A stretch of DNA of 64,000 nt from positions 3,038,001-3,102,000 of the forward strand of contig NZ_CP113065.1 in assembly GCF_026625825.1 (NCBI RefSeq). The letters run 5' to 3'. The notes under the pieces were generated by a model, which worked only from the letters and a program-made list of their open reading frames with translations, was not told the DNA's origin and did no database searches. Shown in pieces: positions 45,927 to 53,949 of the stretch (its first letter is position 1; each line of letters begins with the position of its first letter). Made by a program: the position numbers and the translations under genes. The stretch is from Pseudoxanthomonas sp. SL93. Lineage in GTDB: Bacteria > Pseudomonadota > Gammaproteobacteria > Xanthomonadales > Xanthomonadaceae.

Positions 45927-47188
45927 CCTCCTCCCCCTCCGCACGGCCGCCGCTCACCACCGATGTCGCGGTGATCGGCAGCGGCATCGTCGGCCTGTCG
46001 ACGGCCCACCACCTGCTCGACCGCGGGCTGTCCTGCATGCTGATCGATCCGAAAGGACCGGCCGGCGAGACGTCGTTCGGCAACGCGGGTTCGATCTCGG
46101 TCGGCAACGTGATGCCGCAGTCGACGCCGGGCATCGTCGTGAAGGCACTGCGCATGCTGGCCAATCCGCTGGCGCCGCTGAAGCTGGACTGGGGCGTCAG
46201 CCCTTCCTACGCGAGCTGGCTGTTGCAGTTCCTGGTGCAGGGACGGCTGCAGCACGTGCTGCGGATCATCGACGCATTGAGTGCCATCAACCGCGCGTCG
46301 CGCGAGGCCTGGCTCGATCTCGGCGAGCGCATCCAGGCGCAGGACCTGATCGCGCACACCGGGTACCTGCACGTGTACTCCGAACGGGAGACGTTCGCGA
46401 AGGGCGAATGGGAGCGCGGCCTGATGCGCGACCGTGGCGTCGCGTTCGACGTGCTGGACGCCGCCCAGTTGCGCGAGCTGGAGCCGGGCATCGGCGAAGG
46501 CTTCCAGCGCGCCGTCTTCCAGCGCGAATCGCTGGCGATGCGCGATCCCGGTGCCTTCTGCAGGCGACTGTTCAACCATCTCAGCGCACGCGGCGCCATG
46601 CCGCTGACGGCCAGCGTGTCTGCCATCGCGCGTCGCGACGGCGGTTACCGGGTCGACACCGACCACGGTCCGGTGCACGCCGGCCGCGTGGTGGTGGCGG
46701 CGGGCGCGTGGAGCAATGCGCTGCTGCAGCCGTTCGGCCTGAAGGTCCCGGTGATCCCGGCACGCGGCTACCACCTGATGTATCCGCAGGCCGAAGCGGT
46801 CGTGCGGCGGCCGACGCTGTGGGCCGAGCGCTACATGGTGGTGTCGCCGATGCAGTCCGGCATCCGCATGACCAGCATCAAGGAGCTGACCGCGCTCGGC
46901 CGCGATCCGCACTACCACCTGATCCGCCGGCTCGATCCCGAAGCGCGGAAGCTGTTCCCCGGCATCACCGGCCAGCCGGTGTCGGAGTGGGCCGGCAACC
47001 GTCCCTGCACGCCGGATTCGCTGCCCATCATCGACCGGGTGCCGGGCGAGGAGATCTTCGTGGCGACCGGCCACGGCCACCTGGGGTTGACCCAGGGGCC
47101 GGTGACCGGCCGCCTGCTCGACCAGTTGATGGCGGGTGCGGCAACGGACATTCCGCTGGCGCCGTATGCGCTGGCGCGCTTCGGCTGA
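45923..47188 (+). CDS. D-amino-acid dehydrogenase-like FAD oxidoreductase (DadA family)
   Basis: 421 residues. Rossmann FAD-binding motif VIGSGIVGLSTAHHLLDRG near the start; GETSFGNAGSISVGNVMPQ, a DAO core, and the C-terminal EWAGNRPCTPDSLPIIDR...TGHGHLGLTQGP are typical of DadA-type enzymes. It would oxidise D-Ala (or other D-amino acids) to the 2-oxo acid and ammonia with electrons passed to quinone on the inner membrane. It overlaps the VanX-type gene by 4 nt and would use its product, closing the pathway. Confidence 0.88.
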   Translation: MTSSPSARPPLTTDVAVIGSGIVGLSTAHHLLDRGLSCMLIDPKGPAGETSFGNAGSISVGNVMPQSTPGIVVKALRMLANPLAPLKLDWGVSPSYASWLLQFLVQGRLQHVLRIIDALSAINRASREAWLDLGERIQAQDLIAHTGYLHVYSERETFAKGEWERGLMRDRGVAFDVLDAAQLRELEPGIGEGFQRAVFQRESLAMRDPGAFCRRLFNHLSARGAMPLTASVSAIARRDGGYRVDTDHGPVHAGRVVVAAGAWSNALLQPFGLKVPVIPARGYHLMYPQAEAVVRRPTLWAERYMVVSPMQSGIRMTSIKELTALGRDPHYHLIRRLDPEARKLFPGITGQPVSEWAGNRPCTPDSLPIIDRVPGEEIFVATGHGHLGLTQGPVTGRLLDQLMAGAATDIPLAPYALARFG

Positions 47189-47203
47189 GGAATTCGCCGC
47201 GGC

Positions 47204-47344
47204 TCAGGTCGCGGCGTTGTTCGCTTCGCGCAGTTTCTCCGCGCATTCCTCGCAGCAGACTTCGACGGTGCGACCACCAAGGGTCACCTTGATCGCGTTG
47301 CCGTCCAGCGGGTAGTCGCAGGCGGCGCAGGTTTGTTCGGACAT
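47204..47344 (-). CDS. Small Cys-rich (zinc-finger-like) protein
   Basis: 46 residues from MSEQTCAACDYPLDG; an earlier ATG adds 16 unlikely residues. Cys6-x2-Cys9 and Cys30-Cys31-x2-Cys34 flank a short hairpin (AIKVTLGGRTVEV), the pattern of a treble-clef/YHS or TRASH-like metal-binding knuckle. Metal (Zn or Fe) binding is inferred; partner unknown. It is on the strand of, and 97 nt downstream from, the AraC-type gene, which also has a Cys cluster. Confidence 0.7.
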   Translation of the reverse strand: MSEQTCAACDYPLDGNAIKVTLGGRTVEVCCEECAEKLREANNAAT

Positions 47345-47440
47345 GACACGCTCCAGTGGGAAGCCCGGGCTTGGGCAGCCACAGGAGACCATGCGTCCCT
47401 GTGCGGCGCTGTCGGAATCTTTAGCGGTTTGCGCACGCGC

Positions 47441-48286
47441 TCAGGAGGCGCGGAACGTGCTGGGCGAGCGGCCGTAAGCCTGGCGGAACGCGGAAGCGAA
47501 ATGACTGTGGCTGGAGAAGCCGAGATCGTGCGCCAGCGTGGACACATCCGTCGCGGTGGCGAGCAGGTCCAGCGCGCGGGCCAGCCGCAGCTGCAGCTGG
47601 TAGCGGTACAGCGGCATGCCTTCGACCTGGCGGAAGACCTGGGTGAGGTAGACCGGCGAGCCGCCGACCTCCTGCGCGATCTCCGCCAGCGTCCAGCGCC
47701 GCCCGGGATCGCTTGCGAGCAGCAGCTTGACCCGGTCAACCAGCCGTTGCCGCCCGCGCGTCGCGCCCGGCACATGCGCGGTGCGCGCGCCCAGGCTGCG
47801 CGAGGCCAGCGTCAGGGCAAGGCCTTCGGCTTCCAGCGGTTCGCAGCTGCCGCGCCGCAATGCGTGCCCGAGCAGCGCGACCAGCGCCTGCGTGCGCGCA
47901 TCGATGCGCAGCGCCTGGTGGCGGAAGGCAACCGCTGCGTCCTTGCGTCGCAACGGCGCCGGCGCGAGTTCATCGAGCAGGGCGTCGGCCAGCTGCAGGA
48001 CCAGGTTGGCGTCGCCGCCTTCGACGGGATGGCTGACCTGGTAGCCCTCGCCGGCATTGAACAGCAGCACGTGGTTGGCATCCGCCACGGCCTGCGCCTG
48101 GCCGACATGCCGCAGGTAGGTGCCGCGGTAGGGGAACACCAGATGCGTCGCGCCGACGCATTCCTCATCGCTGCGGTGCCGGCATTCGCCGCGGCAGCAC
48201 ACGTCACGCACCGACACGGTGGCCGTGTCGAGCAACCGCGCGACATCGAACTGCGAAGCGGAGGGCGGGCGCGCCGGGGAGGCCAT
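47441..48286 (-). CDS. AraC-family transcriptional regulator with N-terminal Cys cluster
   Basis: 281 residues. The C-terminal ~100 residues form the double helix-turn-helix: WTLAEIAQEVGGSPVYLTQVFRQVEG and DVSTLAHDLGFSSHSHFASAFRQAYG. The N-terminal half is cupin-like (VFPYRGTYLRHVG, LLFNAGEGYQVSHP) and carries Cys30, Cys31, Cys35 and Cys43 (VCCRGECRHRSDEEC), unusual for AraC proteins and suggestive of metal or redox sensing. TAGGCT lies 6 nt before the ATG with no Shine-Dalgarno, so the message may be leaderless. Target genes unknown. Confidence 0.85.
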   Translation of the reverse strand: MASPARPPSASQFDVARLLDTATVSVRDVCCRGECRHRSDEECVGATHLVFPYRGTYLRHVGQAQAVADANHVLLFNAGEGYQVSHPVEGGDANLVLQLADALLDELAPAPLRRKDAAVAFRHQALRIDARTQALVALLGHALRRGSCEPLEAEGLALTLASRSLGARTAHVPGATRGRQRLVDRVKLLLASDPGRRWTLAEIAQEVGGSPVYLTQVFRQVEGMPLYRYQLQLRLARALDLLATATDVSTLAHDLGFSSHSHFASAFRQAYGRSPSTFRAS

Positions 48287-48305
48287 GGCGCCAGCCTACG
48301 CGCAA

Positions 48306-48785
48306 TCACGCACCGCCGGGAAACCCGGCCTGGCGCCAGACTTCGAACACCACCACGGCGACGGTGTTGGAAAGATTGAGGCTGCGGTTGTCGGGGCGCA
48401 TCGGCAGGCGCAGGCGCTGGTCCGGCGGCAGCGCATCCAGCACGTCCTGGGGCAGGCCGCGGGTTTCCGGGCCGAACAGGAACGCATCGCCCGGCTGGTA
48501 GCGGGGCTGGTCATAGCGCTGGGTGCCGCGCGTGCTGAGTGCGAACACGCGGGAAGGACGCACATGCTGCAGGGCCGCTTCGAGGGAAGCGTGGACCTGC
48601 AGCGATGCGTACTCGTGGTAGTCCAGGCCGGCGCGCTTGAGCTGCTTGTCTTCCAGGTCGAAACCGAGCGGTTCGATCAGGTGCAGCCGCGCGCCGGTAT
48701 TCGCGCAGAGGCGGATGGCATTGCCGGTATTCGGGGGAATTTCCGGCTGGTACAGCAGGACGTCGATGTCCAGGGTGTCGGTCAT
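48306..48785 (-). CDS. trmL: tRNA (cytidine(34)-2'-O)-methyltransferase
   Basis: 159 residues from MTDTLDIDVLLYQPEIPPNTG. SPOUT-class enzyme that 2'-O-methylates the wobble base of tRNA-Leu isoacceptors, using SAM bound in a C-terminal knot. Motifs: IPPNTGNAIRLCANTGARLHLI, FGPETRGLP and the knot RSLNLSNTVAVVVFE. A MRA extension from an earlier ATG is possible but overlaps the predicted -10. Monocistronic, 19 nt downstream of which ends the AraC gene's upstream side. Confidence 0.93.
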   Translation of the reverse strand: MTDTLDIDVLLYQPEIPPNTGNAIRLCANTGARLHLIEPLGFDLEDKQLKRAGLDYHEYASLQVHASLEAALQHVRPSRVFALSTRGTQRYDQPRYQPGDAFLFGPETRGLPQDVLDALPPDQRLRLPMRPDNRSLNLSNTVAVVVFEVWRQAGFPGGA

Positions 48786-48792
48786 GGCGCGC

Positions 48793-48798
48793 ATTCTA
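48793..48798 (-). promoter_or_regulatory. -10 element (TAGAAT) of trmL, leaderless arrangement
   Basis: Minus-strand TAGAAT is 7 nt before the trmL ATG, with no Shine-Dalgarno between them, so transcription would begin at or next to the start codon. Confidence 0.5.
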
Positions 48799-48889
48799 CG
48801 CGGCGCTGCGTGACCTGCTGGGCGTGTGGTGCGGTGGAACTCCGGCCGCAGCCGGCTTGCGTGTTACGCGTGTTGCGGTTGCCTGCGTA

Positions 48890-49267
48890 TCAACGCGAAG
48901 CCAGCTGGCTGGCCAGCACGCCTGCCTGTACGGCGATCTGCTGCATGTCATCGGCCGAGGGACGCACGGTGACCACCGGCATGTCGACGATGCGGACGGC
49001 CTGGTTGGCGACGTAGTACGCCATGTCCTGGGCGGACGGCGTCACCGTGATGGTGGCCAGGTCGACGATCTTGGCGTCCTTGTAGGTGTTGTAGTGGGCC
49101 AGGTCGGCCGCATCCGGCGTGACGCTGACGGTCGGCAGGGTGACGATGCGGTCGGCAGACGCGGCGTTGCGGTTGTTGTCGGCGTGGGTGGCGGAGATGA
49201 CCATGGAGCCGGCGCACAGGGCGAACACGGCGGCGGCGGTCAGCGGGAGGAGGTTCTTGGCGTTCAT
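48890..49267 (-). CDS. Exported protein made of three 26-residue repeats
   Basis: 125 residues. Signal peptide MNAKNLLPLTAAAVFALCAGSMVISATHA. The mature part is three tandem repeats at exactly 26-residue spacing starting at Arg40, Lys66 and Arg92, consensus (R/K)IV-x-(L/M)-x-x-(V/I)-x-V-(T/R)-P-(D/S)-A-x-D-(L/M): RIVTLPTVSVTPDAADL, KIVDLATITVTPSAQDM, RIVDMPVVTVRPSADDM. No Cys. I do not recognise the family. Repeats of one beta strand plus one helix suggest a small stacked or beta-edge structure. A sigma70-like promoter lies 42 nt or more upstream. Confidence 0.65.
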   Translation of the reverse strand: MNAKNLLPLTAAAVFALCAGSMVISATHADNNRNAASADRIVTLPTVSVTPDAADLAHYNTYKDAKIVDLATITVTPSAQDMAYYVANQAVRIVDMPVVTVRPSADDMQQIAVQAGVLASQLASR

Positions 49268-49664
49268 TGTGATGCCTCTGTAGTGACGTTGTGGGGTGGT
49301 GTGGTAGTAAGGTAGTACACCTAGACAGAACGGTCAAGCGAAACCTTTCGTTTCGGTGAGTTGATTCAGGATTCAGTCAGGATTGGTCCGGAACGTCTGT
49401 TGTGCTTGTTATACGTAGAGCAGGAACCGTGCCAACTTCAAGTTGTTGATCTAATTGATAAAAATGATTCAGTTGCAGTGTCCGGTGTCCGTGTCGGGTG
49501 TCCGTCCGGGGTGCGGTCCTGCACGAAGCAAGACGCCATAGGGGCGGATTTGTGACTACGAACACGCCACATCAGTCCACGCCCGGTCATTTCCGGCCTT
49601 GCTGGTTTGGATGCCGTTTAGGCGGCAACGGTTGCAAGGCACGGCGTTGCACCGTGCAGTGGGT
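49268..49664. other. 397-nt intergenic region without a supported gene
   Basis: Noticeably less GC-rich than the surroundings in its first 200 bases. It holds the promoter of the repeat protein, a direct repeat (GATTCAG twice at about 49363-49376), a run of GTGTCCG-like repeats (about 49476-49505), and a GCACGG..CCGTGC stem (49639-49657) that may end the SDR message. Short ORFs on both strands (about 62-76 codons) have no ribosome-binding site or codon bias. An sRNA cannot be excluded. Confidence 0.4.
49309..49337 (-). promoter_or_regulatory. Sigma70-type promoter of the repeat-protein gene
   Basis: On the minus strand TTGACC, 17 nt, TACCTT, with a predicted start about 35 nt before the ATG. 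The adjoining GACAGAACGGTC has partial dyad symmetry that could be an operator. Confidence 0.4.
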
Positions 49665-50369
49665 TCACCAGGGCAGCGGCTGGCCCAGCCAGTCGAGGAA
49701 GACGCCACTGTCTTCCGCGCGCAGGTGATCGATCACCTGCAGCAGCCCGGTCACCGAATCCTGGACGGTCACGGCGGCGTTCGCGCCACCCATGTCGGTC
49801 TGGACCCAACCGGGATGCAGGGCCACCACCTTGATGCCACGCGGGGCCAGCGCCTGCGACAGCAGCGACGTGGCCATGTTCTGCGCGGCCTTGCCGATGG
49901 CATAGCTGGGGGTGCGGAATTCCTGTCGCAGCGCGATGGAGCCGATCTCGGAGGAAAGGTTGGCCACGGTGCCGCCGTCGGCCAGCTGCGCGGCCAGCGC
50001 CTGCACCAGCAGGAACGGACCGGCCGCGTTGGTATGGAAGCTCGCATCCAGGTCGGCCGGACTGATCTGGCCGAACCGCTCGCCGCCGCGCAGCACGCCG
50101 GCATTGTTGACCAGCAGGTGCAGTGGTTCGTCGTCGGTGACCAGCGGCAGCTCGCGCGCGAGCTCGGCGCGGCTGCGTGCGTCGGTCACGTCCAGCGGCA
50201 GCACGTGCAGTCGCCCGGGGTACTCGCCTGCCAGCAGGTTCAGCGCCACCGCCTTCCCCGGCTGGCGGCAGGTGGCGACCACATGGCAGCGGCGCGCGAG
50301 CAGCTGGCGGGTGAACTCCAGTCCCAGGCCGCGATTGGCGCCGGTGACGAGGCAATGCTTCCGGTCCAT
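49665..50369 (-). CDS. SDR-family NAD(P)-dependent oxidoreductase
   Basis: 234 residues, classical short-chain dehydrogenase: cofactor motif TGANRGLGLEF at the N-terminus, LLVNNAGVL, active-site Ser in NLSSEIGSI and Tyr-x3-Lys in SYAIGKAAQNM, then HPGWVQTDMGG. Closest in pattern to the carbonyl-reductase-like SDRs (C-factor/CsgA-like) found in many proteobacteria. Substrate unknown. It diverges from the M16 peptidase gene. Confidence 0.88.
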   Translation of the reverse strand: MDRKHCLVTGANRGLGLEFTRQLLARRCHVVATCRQPGKAVALNLLAGEYPGRLHVLPLDVTDARSRAELARELPLVTDDEPLHLLVNNAGVLRGGERFGQISPADLDASFHTNAAGPFLLVQALAAQLADGGTVANLSSEIGSIALRQEFRTPSYAIGKAAQNMATSLLSQALAPRGIKVVALHPGWVQTDMGGANAAVTVQDSVTGLLQVIDHLRAEDSGVFLDWLGQPLPW

Positions 50370-50525
50370 GGTGTCTCCCTGCAGGGTGGCGGGACAACGG
50401 AGGGGCCTGGCGGGGCGGGTGCCGCGGACGGCCCGGCATGCCTTGTGGCCTAGTGTAATGACCGGGGGCGGCGGTTAGCATCGGGAGCTCTCCAGGCCTG
50501 CATCCCCTTCTACAAGGAGTATTCG

Positions 50526-53396
50526 ATGACTGTTTCCCGCCGGCCCCGTGCCGCCCTGCTCGCCGTCGCCCTGTCCGCCGCCCTAGGCGGTCTGGCCTAT
50601 TCGCCGGCTCCGTTGCAGGCCAAACCGGCCGCCGGTTCGGACATCGTCATTCCCTACGACGAATTCACCCTGCCCAACGGCCTGCGGGTGATCGTGCACA
50701 CCGATCGCAAGGCGCCCATCGTCGCGGTCAACGTCTGGTACCACGTGGGCAGCAAGAACGAGACCCCGGGCCGCACCGGCTTCGCGCACCTGTTCGAGCA
50801 CCTGATGTTCCAGGGCTCGGAGAACCACGACAACGAGTTCTTCGCGCCGTTCGAGCTGGTCGGCGCCACCGACCAGAACGGCACCACCAACCAGGACCGC
50901 ACCAACTACTTCCAGAACGTGCCGACCACCGCGCTGGACATGGCGCTGTGGATGGAATCCGACCGCATGGGCCACCTGCTGGGCGCCATCGACCAGAAGA
51001 GCCTGGACGAACAGCGCGGCGTGGTGCAGAACGAGAAGCGCCAGGGCGAGAACCAGCCCTACGGCCGCCGCATCAACGCGCGGATCTTCGAAGCGCTCTA
51101 TCCGGCCGGCCATCCCTACAGCTGGCAGACCATCGGCTCGATGGCCGACCTCGATGCCGCCACGCTGGATGACGTGAAGACGTGGTTCAAGAGCTGGTAC
51201 GGCCCCAACAACGCCGTGCTGGTGCTGGCCGGTGACATCGACGTGGCCACCGCCAAGGAGAAGGTCACCCGCTACTTCGGCGACATCCCGGCCAGCGCCA
51301 CGCTGGCGGACATGAAGACCAACATCCCCAGGCGCGCCCAAGACACGCGCGAGACCGTGCCGGACCGCGTGCCGCAGGTGCGCATCTACCGCGCCTGGCC
51401 GGTGGCCGAGCTCGGCAGCAAGGACGCCACCCTGCTGGACATGTACGCCCAGGTGCTGGGCGGCAGCGCGTCCTCGCGCCTGGACAGCCGGCTTGTGCAT
51501 GGCGACAAGCTGGCCGACCAGGTCAGTGCCTACAGCTGGAGCAGCGAGATCAGCGGCACCTTCTTCGTCACCGCCACGGTGAAGGAAGGCGTCGATCCGG
51601 CGAGGGTCGAGAAGATCCTGGACGAGGAAATCCAGCGCCTGATCAACGAAGGCCCGACCGCGCAGGAAGTCGAGCAGGCCCGCACCGTGACCCGTGCCGG
51701 CTTCGTGCGAGGCATCGAGCGCATCGGCGGGTTCGGCGGCAAGTCCGACGTGCTGGCCTCGTGCGCCGTGTACCAGGGCAAGCCCGACTGCTACCAGGAC
51801 GAGCTGAAGGACATCGCCAGCGCCACCCCGGCCAGCATCCGCGCCGCCGCGAAGAAGTGGCTGGGCGTGGGATCGCACACGTTGATCGTGCAGCCGAGCG
51901 AAACCCCGGCCTCGTCGCTGCCGGAAACCGCGCAGGCCGCACCGGCGACCACGCCGGCGGCGTTGCCGGCGGTGGATCCGAAGTTCAGGACGGTCAAGAC
52001 CGACGTGGACCGCCGCGCCGGCGTGCCGAAACCCGCCACCTTCCCCGACCTGAAGTTCCCGGCGGTGCAGCGCGCCACCCTGTCCAACGGCATGCAGGTG
52101 GCGCTGGCCGAGCGCCACGAGACGCCGGTGGTGCAGATCAACATCGAGTTCCCGGGCGGCTACGCGGCCGACGTGGGCAAGAAGCTGGGCACCGCGAGCT
52201 TCGCGCTGCAGATGATGGACGAGGGCGCGGGCGACTACAGTGCCCTGGCCTTCGCAGCGCGCAAGGAGGCACTGGGTGCCGAGCTGACCACCGGCGCCGG
52301 CCTGGACAGCGCCTCGGTCGGCCTGTCGGCCCTGACCGACAAGCTGGAGCCGTCGCTGGACCTGCTGGCCGACGTGCTCCGCCGCCCCACCTTCGACCCC
52401 GCTGAAATCGAGCGCGTGCGCGCCACCTGGATCGCCGGCATCAAGCAGGAGAAGGCGCGCCCGCAGACCGCCGCGCTGCGCACGCTGCCGCCGCTGCTAT
52501 ATGGCACCGGCCATCCCTACGCCATCCCGTTCACCGGTTCCGGCACGGAAGCCTCGATTGCCTCGCTGACCCGCGACGATCTGGTCGCCTTCCATCGCGA
52601 CTGGCTGCAGCCCGGCCAGGCCCGCATCACCATCGTCGGCGACACCACGCTGGCGCAGATCGTGCCGCTGCTGGAGGCCCGCCTGGGCGAATGGAAGACG
52701 CCGGCCAATGCGCCCCAGCTGTCCGCGGTGCCCACGGTGGCCAATCCGTCCAAGCCACGCGTCTTCCTGATCGACCAGCCGGGTGCCATCCAGTCGAATG
52801 TCTATGCCGCGCAGCTGGTCCCCCCGACCGGCGCCGACAGCACCATCGATTTCGACTTCGCCAACGGCGTACTGGGCGGGCAGTTCACCTCGCGCCTGAA
52901 TTCCAACCTGCGCGAGGACAAGCACTGGGCGTACGGGTCGTACAGCGGCGCGCGCAACGCCCTGGGGCAGCGCCCGTGGTGGGCCAGCGCCGCGGTGCAG
53001 AGCGATCGCACGGCGGACTCGATGAAGGAGCTGCAGAAGGAAATCAGCCAGTTCGCCACCGGCCAGGCGCCGGCCAAGCCGGACGAGATCGCCAAGATCC
53101 GTGCCGCCAACACGCTGGAGCTGCCGGGCGCGTACGAAACCGCCTCGGCCGTGCTCGGCCAGATCGCCTCCAACCAGCGCTACGGCCGGCCGGACGACTA
53201 CATCGTGCAGTACAAGGCCCGCAACGAGGCCATCGGCGCCGCCGACGTGGCCAAGGCCGCCAGCGTGCTGTCGCCGGCTGCGCTGACCTGGGTGGTGGTC
53301 GGCGACCTGTCCAAGGTCGGCGAATCGGTACGCGCGCTGCAGCTGGGCGAGGCCGTGGAACTGGACGCCGACGGCAAGCCGCGCGGCGCCAAATAA
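50526..53396 (+). CDS. M16-family zinc metallopeptidase (pitrilysin/insulinase type), exported
   Basis: 956 residues with a signal peptide (LLAVALSAALGGLAYSPAPLQA). It carries two M16 units in tandem: the N-terminal one has the inverted zinc motif HxxEH (His88-Leu-Phe-Glu91-His92 in FAHLFEHLMFQGSEN) and the distal Glu helix (VVQNEKRQGEN); the C-terminal unit (from about residue 500) lacks HxxEH, as is normal for the structural half. It would degrade peptides in the periplasm. AAGGAG is 7 nt before the ATG. A long GC-rich hairpin follows the stop codon. Confidence 0.93.
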   Translation: MTVSRRPRAALLAVALSAALGGLAYSPAPLQAKPAAGSDIVIPYDEFTLPNGLRVIVHTDRKAPIVAVNVWYHVGSKNETPGRTGFAHLFEHLMFQGSENHDNEFFAPFELVGATDQNGTTNQDRTNYFQNVPTTALDMALWMESDRMGHLLGAIDQKSLDEQRGVVQNEKRQGENQPYGRRINARIFEALYPAGHPYSWQTIGSMADLDAATLDDVKTWFKSWYGPNNAVLVLAGDIDVATAKEKVTRYFGDIPASATLADMKTNIPRRAQDTRETVPDRVPQVRIYRAWPVAELGSKDATLLDMYAQVLGGSASSRLDSRLVHGDKLADQVSAYSWSSEISGTFFVTATVKEGVDPARVEKILDEEIQRLINEGPTAQEVEQARTVTRAGFVRGIERIGGFGGKSDVLASCAVYQGKPDCYQDELKDIASATPASIRAAAKKWLGVGSHTLIVQPSETPASSLPETAQAAPATTPAALPAVDPKFRTVKTDVDRRAGVPKPATFPDLKFPAVQRATLSNGMQVALAERHETPVVQINIEFPGGYAADVGKKLGTASFALQMMDEGAGDYSALAFAARKEALGAELTTGAGLDSASVGLSALTDKLEPSLDLLADVLRRPTFDPAEIERVRATWIAGIKQEKARPQTAALRTLPPLLYGTGHPYAIPFTGSGTEASIASLTRDDLVAFHRDWLQPGQARITIVGDTTLAQIVPLLEARLGEWKTPANAPQLSAVPTVANPSKPRVFLIDQPGAIQSNVYAAQLVPPTGADSTIDFDFANGVLGGQFTSRLNSNLREDKHWAYGSYSGARNALGQRPWWASAAVQSDRTADSMKELQKEISQFATGQAPAKPDEIAKIRAANTLELPGAYETASAVLGQIASNQRYGRPDDYIVQYKARNEAIGAADVAKAASVLSPAALTWVVVGDLSKVGESVRALQLGEAVELDADGKPRGAK

Positions 53397-53404
53397 GCGG
53401 ATGC

Positions 53405-53436
53405 CATGCCCGGGCGCGGTGCCGCGCCCGGGCATG
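53405..53436 (+). terminator. 15-bp hairpin after the M16 peptidase gene
   Basis: Arms 53405-53419 and 53422-53436 (core ATGCCCGGGCGCGG) are perfectly complementary. No U tract follows, so transcript protection or Rho-assisted termination is possible. Confidence 0.5.
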
Positions 53437-53500
53437 CCTACGCACGTCCGTTCATCCTGCATCGGCCAGAATGGCCGCGACTCCCCTCCAGGTGATTCCC

Positions 53501-53818
53501 ATGCGACTTGTCCTGCTTGCCGCCGCGTCCACCCTGCTGCTGTCCGCCTGCACCTGGGTGCAGCTGGCCCCCGGCGCGAAGAACGTCCGCGTGCTCGCGG
53601 GCGGGGCGGCCCCAGCCGGCTGCGAGAAGCGCGGCGAGGTGTCGGTGTCGGTGAAGGACAGCGTGGCGTTCTACGAGCGCAACACCCTGCGCGTACGCGA
53701 CGAACTGGAGACCCTGGCCCGCAACGAGGCGCCCGGCCTGCAGGCCGATACCCTGCAGCCGCTGGGCGATCCGTCCAATGGCGAGCAGCGTTTCGCCGCC
53801 TACCGCTGCGGCCGCTGA
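53501..53818 (+). CDS. DUF4156 lipoprotein
   Basis: 105 residues from MRLVLLAAASTLLLSAC, a lipoprotein signal (an in-frame ATG 10 codons earlier would disrupt it). The mature part VQLAPGAKNVRVL, GCEKRGEVSVSV, LRVRDELETLARNEA, GLQADTL and a terminal FAAYRC fit the DUF4156 family, small envelope lipoproteins with two conserved Cys (here near residues 41 and 103). Function unknown. It lies alone between the M16 peptidase gene and oleA. Confidence 0.8.
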   Translation: MRLVLLAAASTLLLSACTWVQLAPGAKNVRVLAGGAAPAGCEKRGEVSVSVKDSVAFYERNTLRVRDELETLARNEAPGLQADTLQPLGDPSNGEQRFAAYRCGR

Positions 53819-53828
53819 CTTCCGCAGC

Positions 53829-53844
53829 GTGACGCGGGTCACAC
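53829..53844. promoter_or_regulatory. Clp/CRP-type binding site upstream of oleA
   Basis: CGTGA-CGCGGG-TCACA matches the CRP/Clp consensus TGTGA-N6-TCACA at 9 of 10 positions and contains the perfect dyad GTGAC-GCGG-GTCAC. It lies about 105 nt before the oleA ATG and about 53 nt before a start point predicted from CATAAA at 53878-53883. Xanthomonads use Clp, a c-di-GMP-responsive CRP homologue, at such sites. Confidence 0.5.
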
Positions 53845-53949
53845 TTAGTCTGAAGCGCAGGCCGGGGCCGGACATTCATAAAGGTGCGGTGAAGACCGGA
53901 AGCCGGTACCCTTGTCGCCCCCTCCGCCTGAGCCTTGGCGCTAACTTCG

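Noticed and set aside
47441..48286. AraC gene as the regulator of the murein-peptide locus
   Set aside because: It lies outside the two operons, converges on them with the Cys-rich gene in between, and the RpiR-type gene is inside the operon and fits the ligand class better.
49268..49664. A tRNA, sRNA or CRISPR in the AT-richer gap
   Set aside because: No T-loop GTTCRA pattern, cloverleaf or regularly spaced repeats; the short direct repeats are irregular and few.
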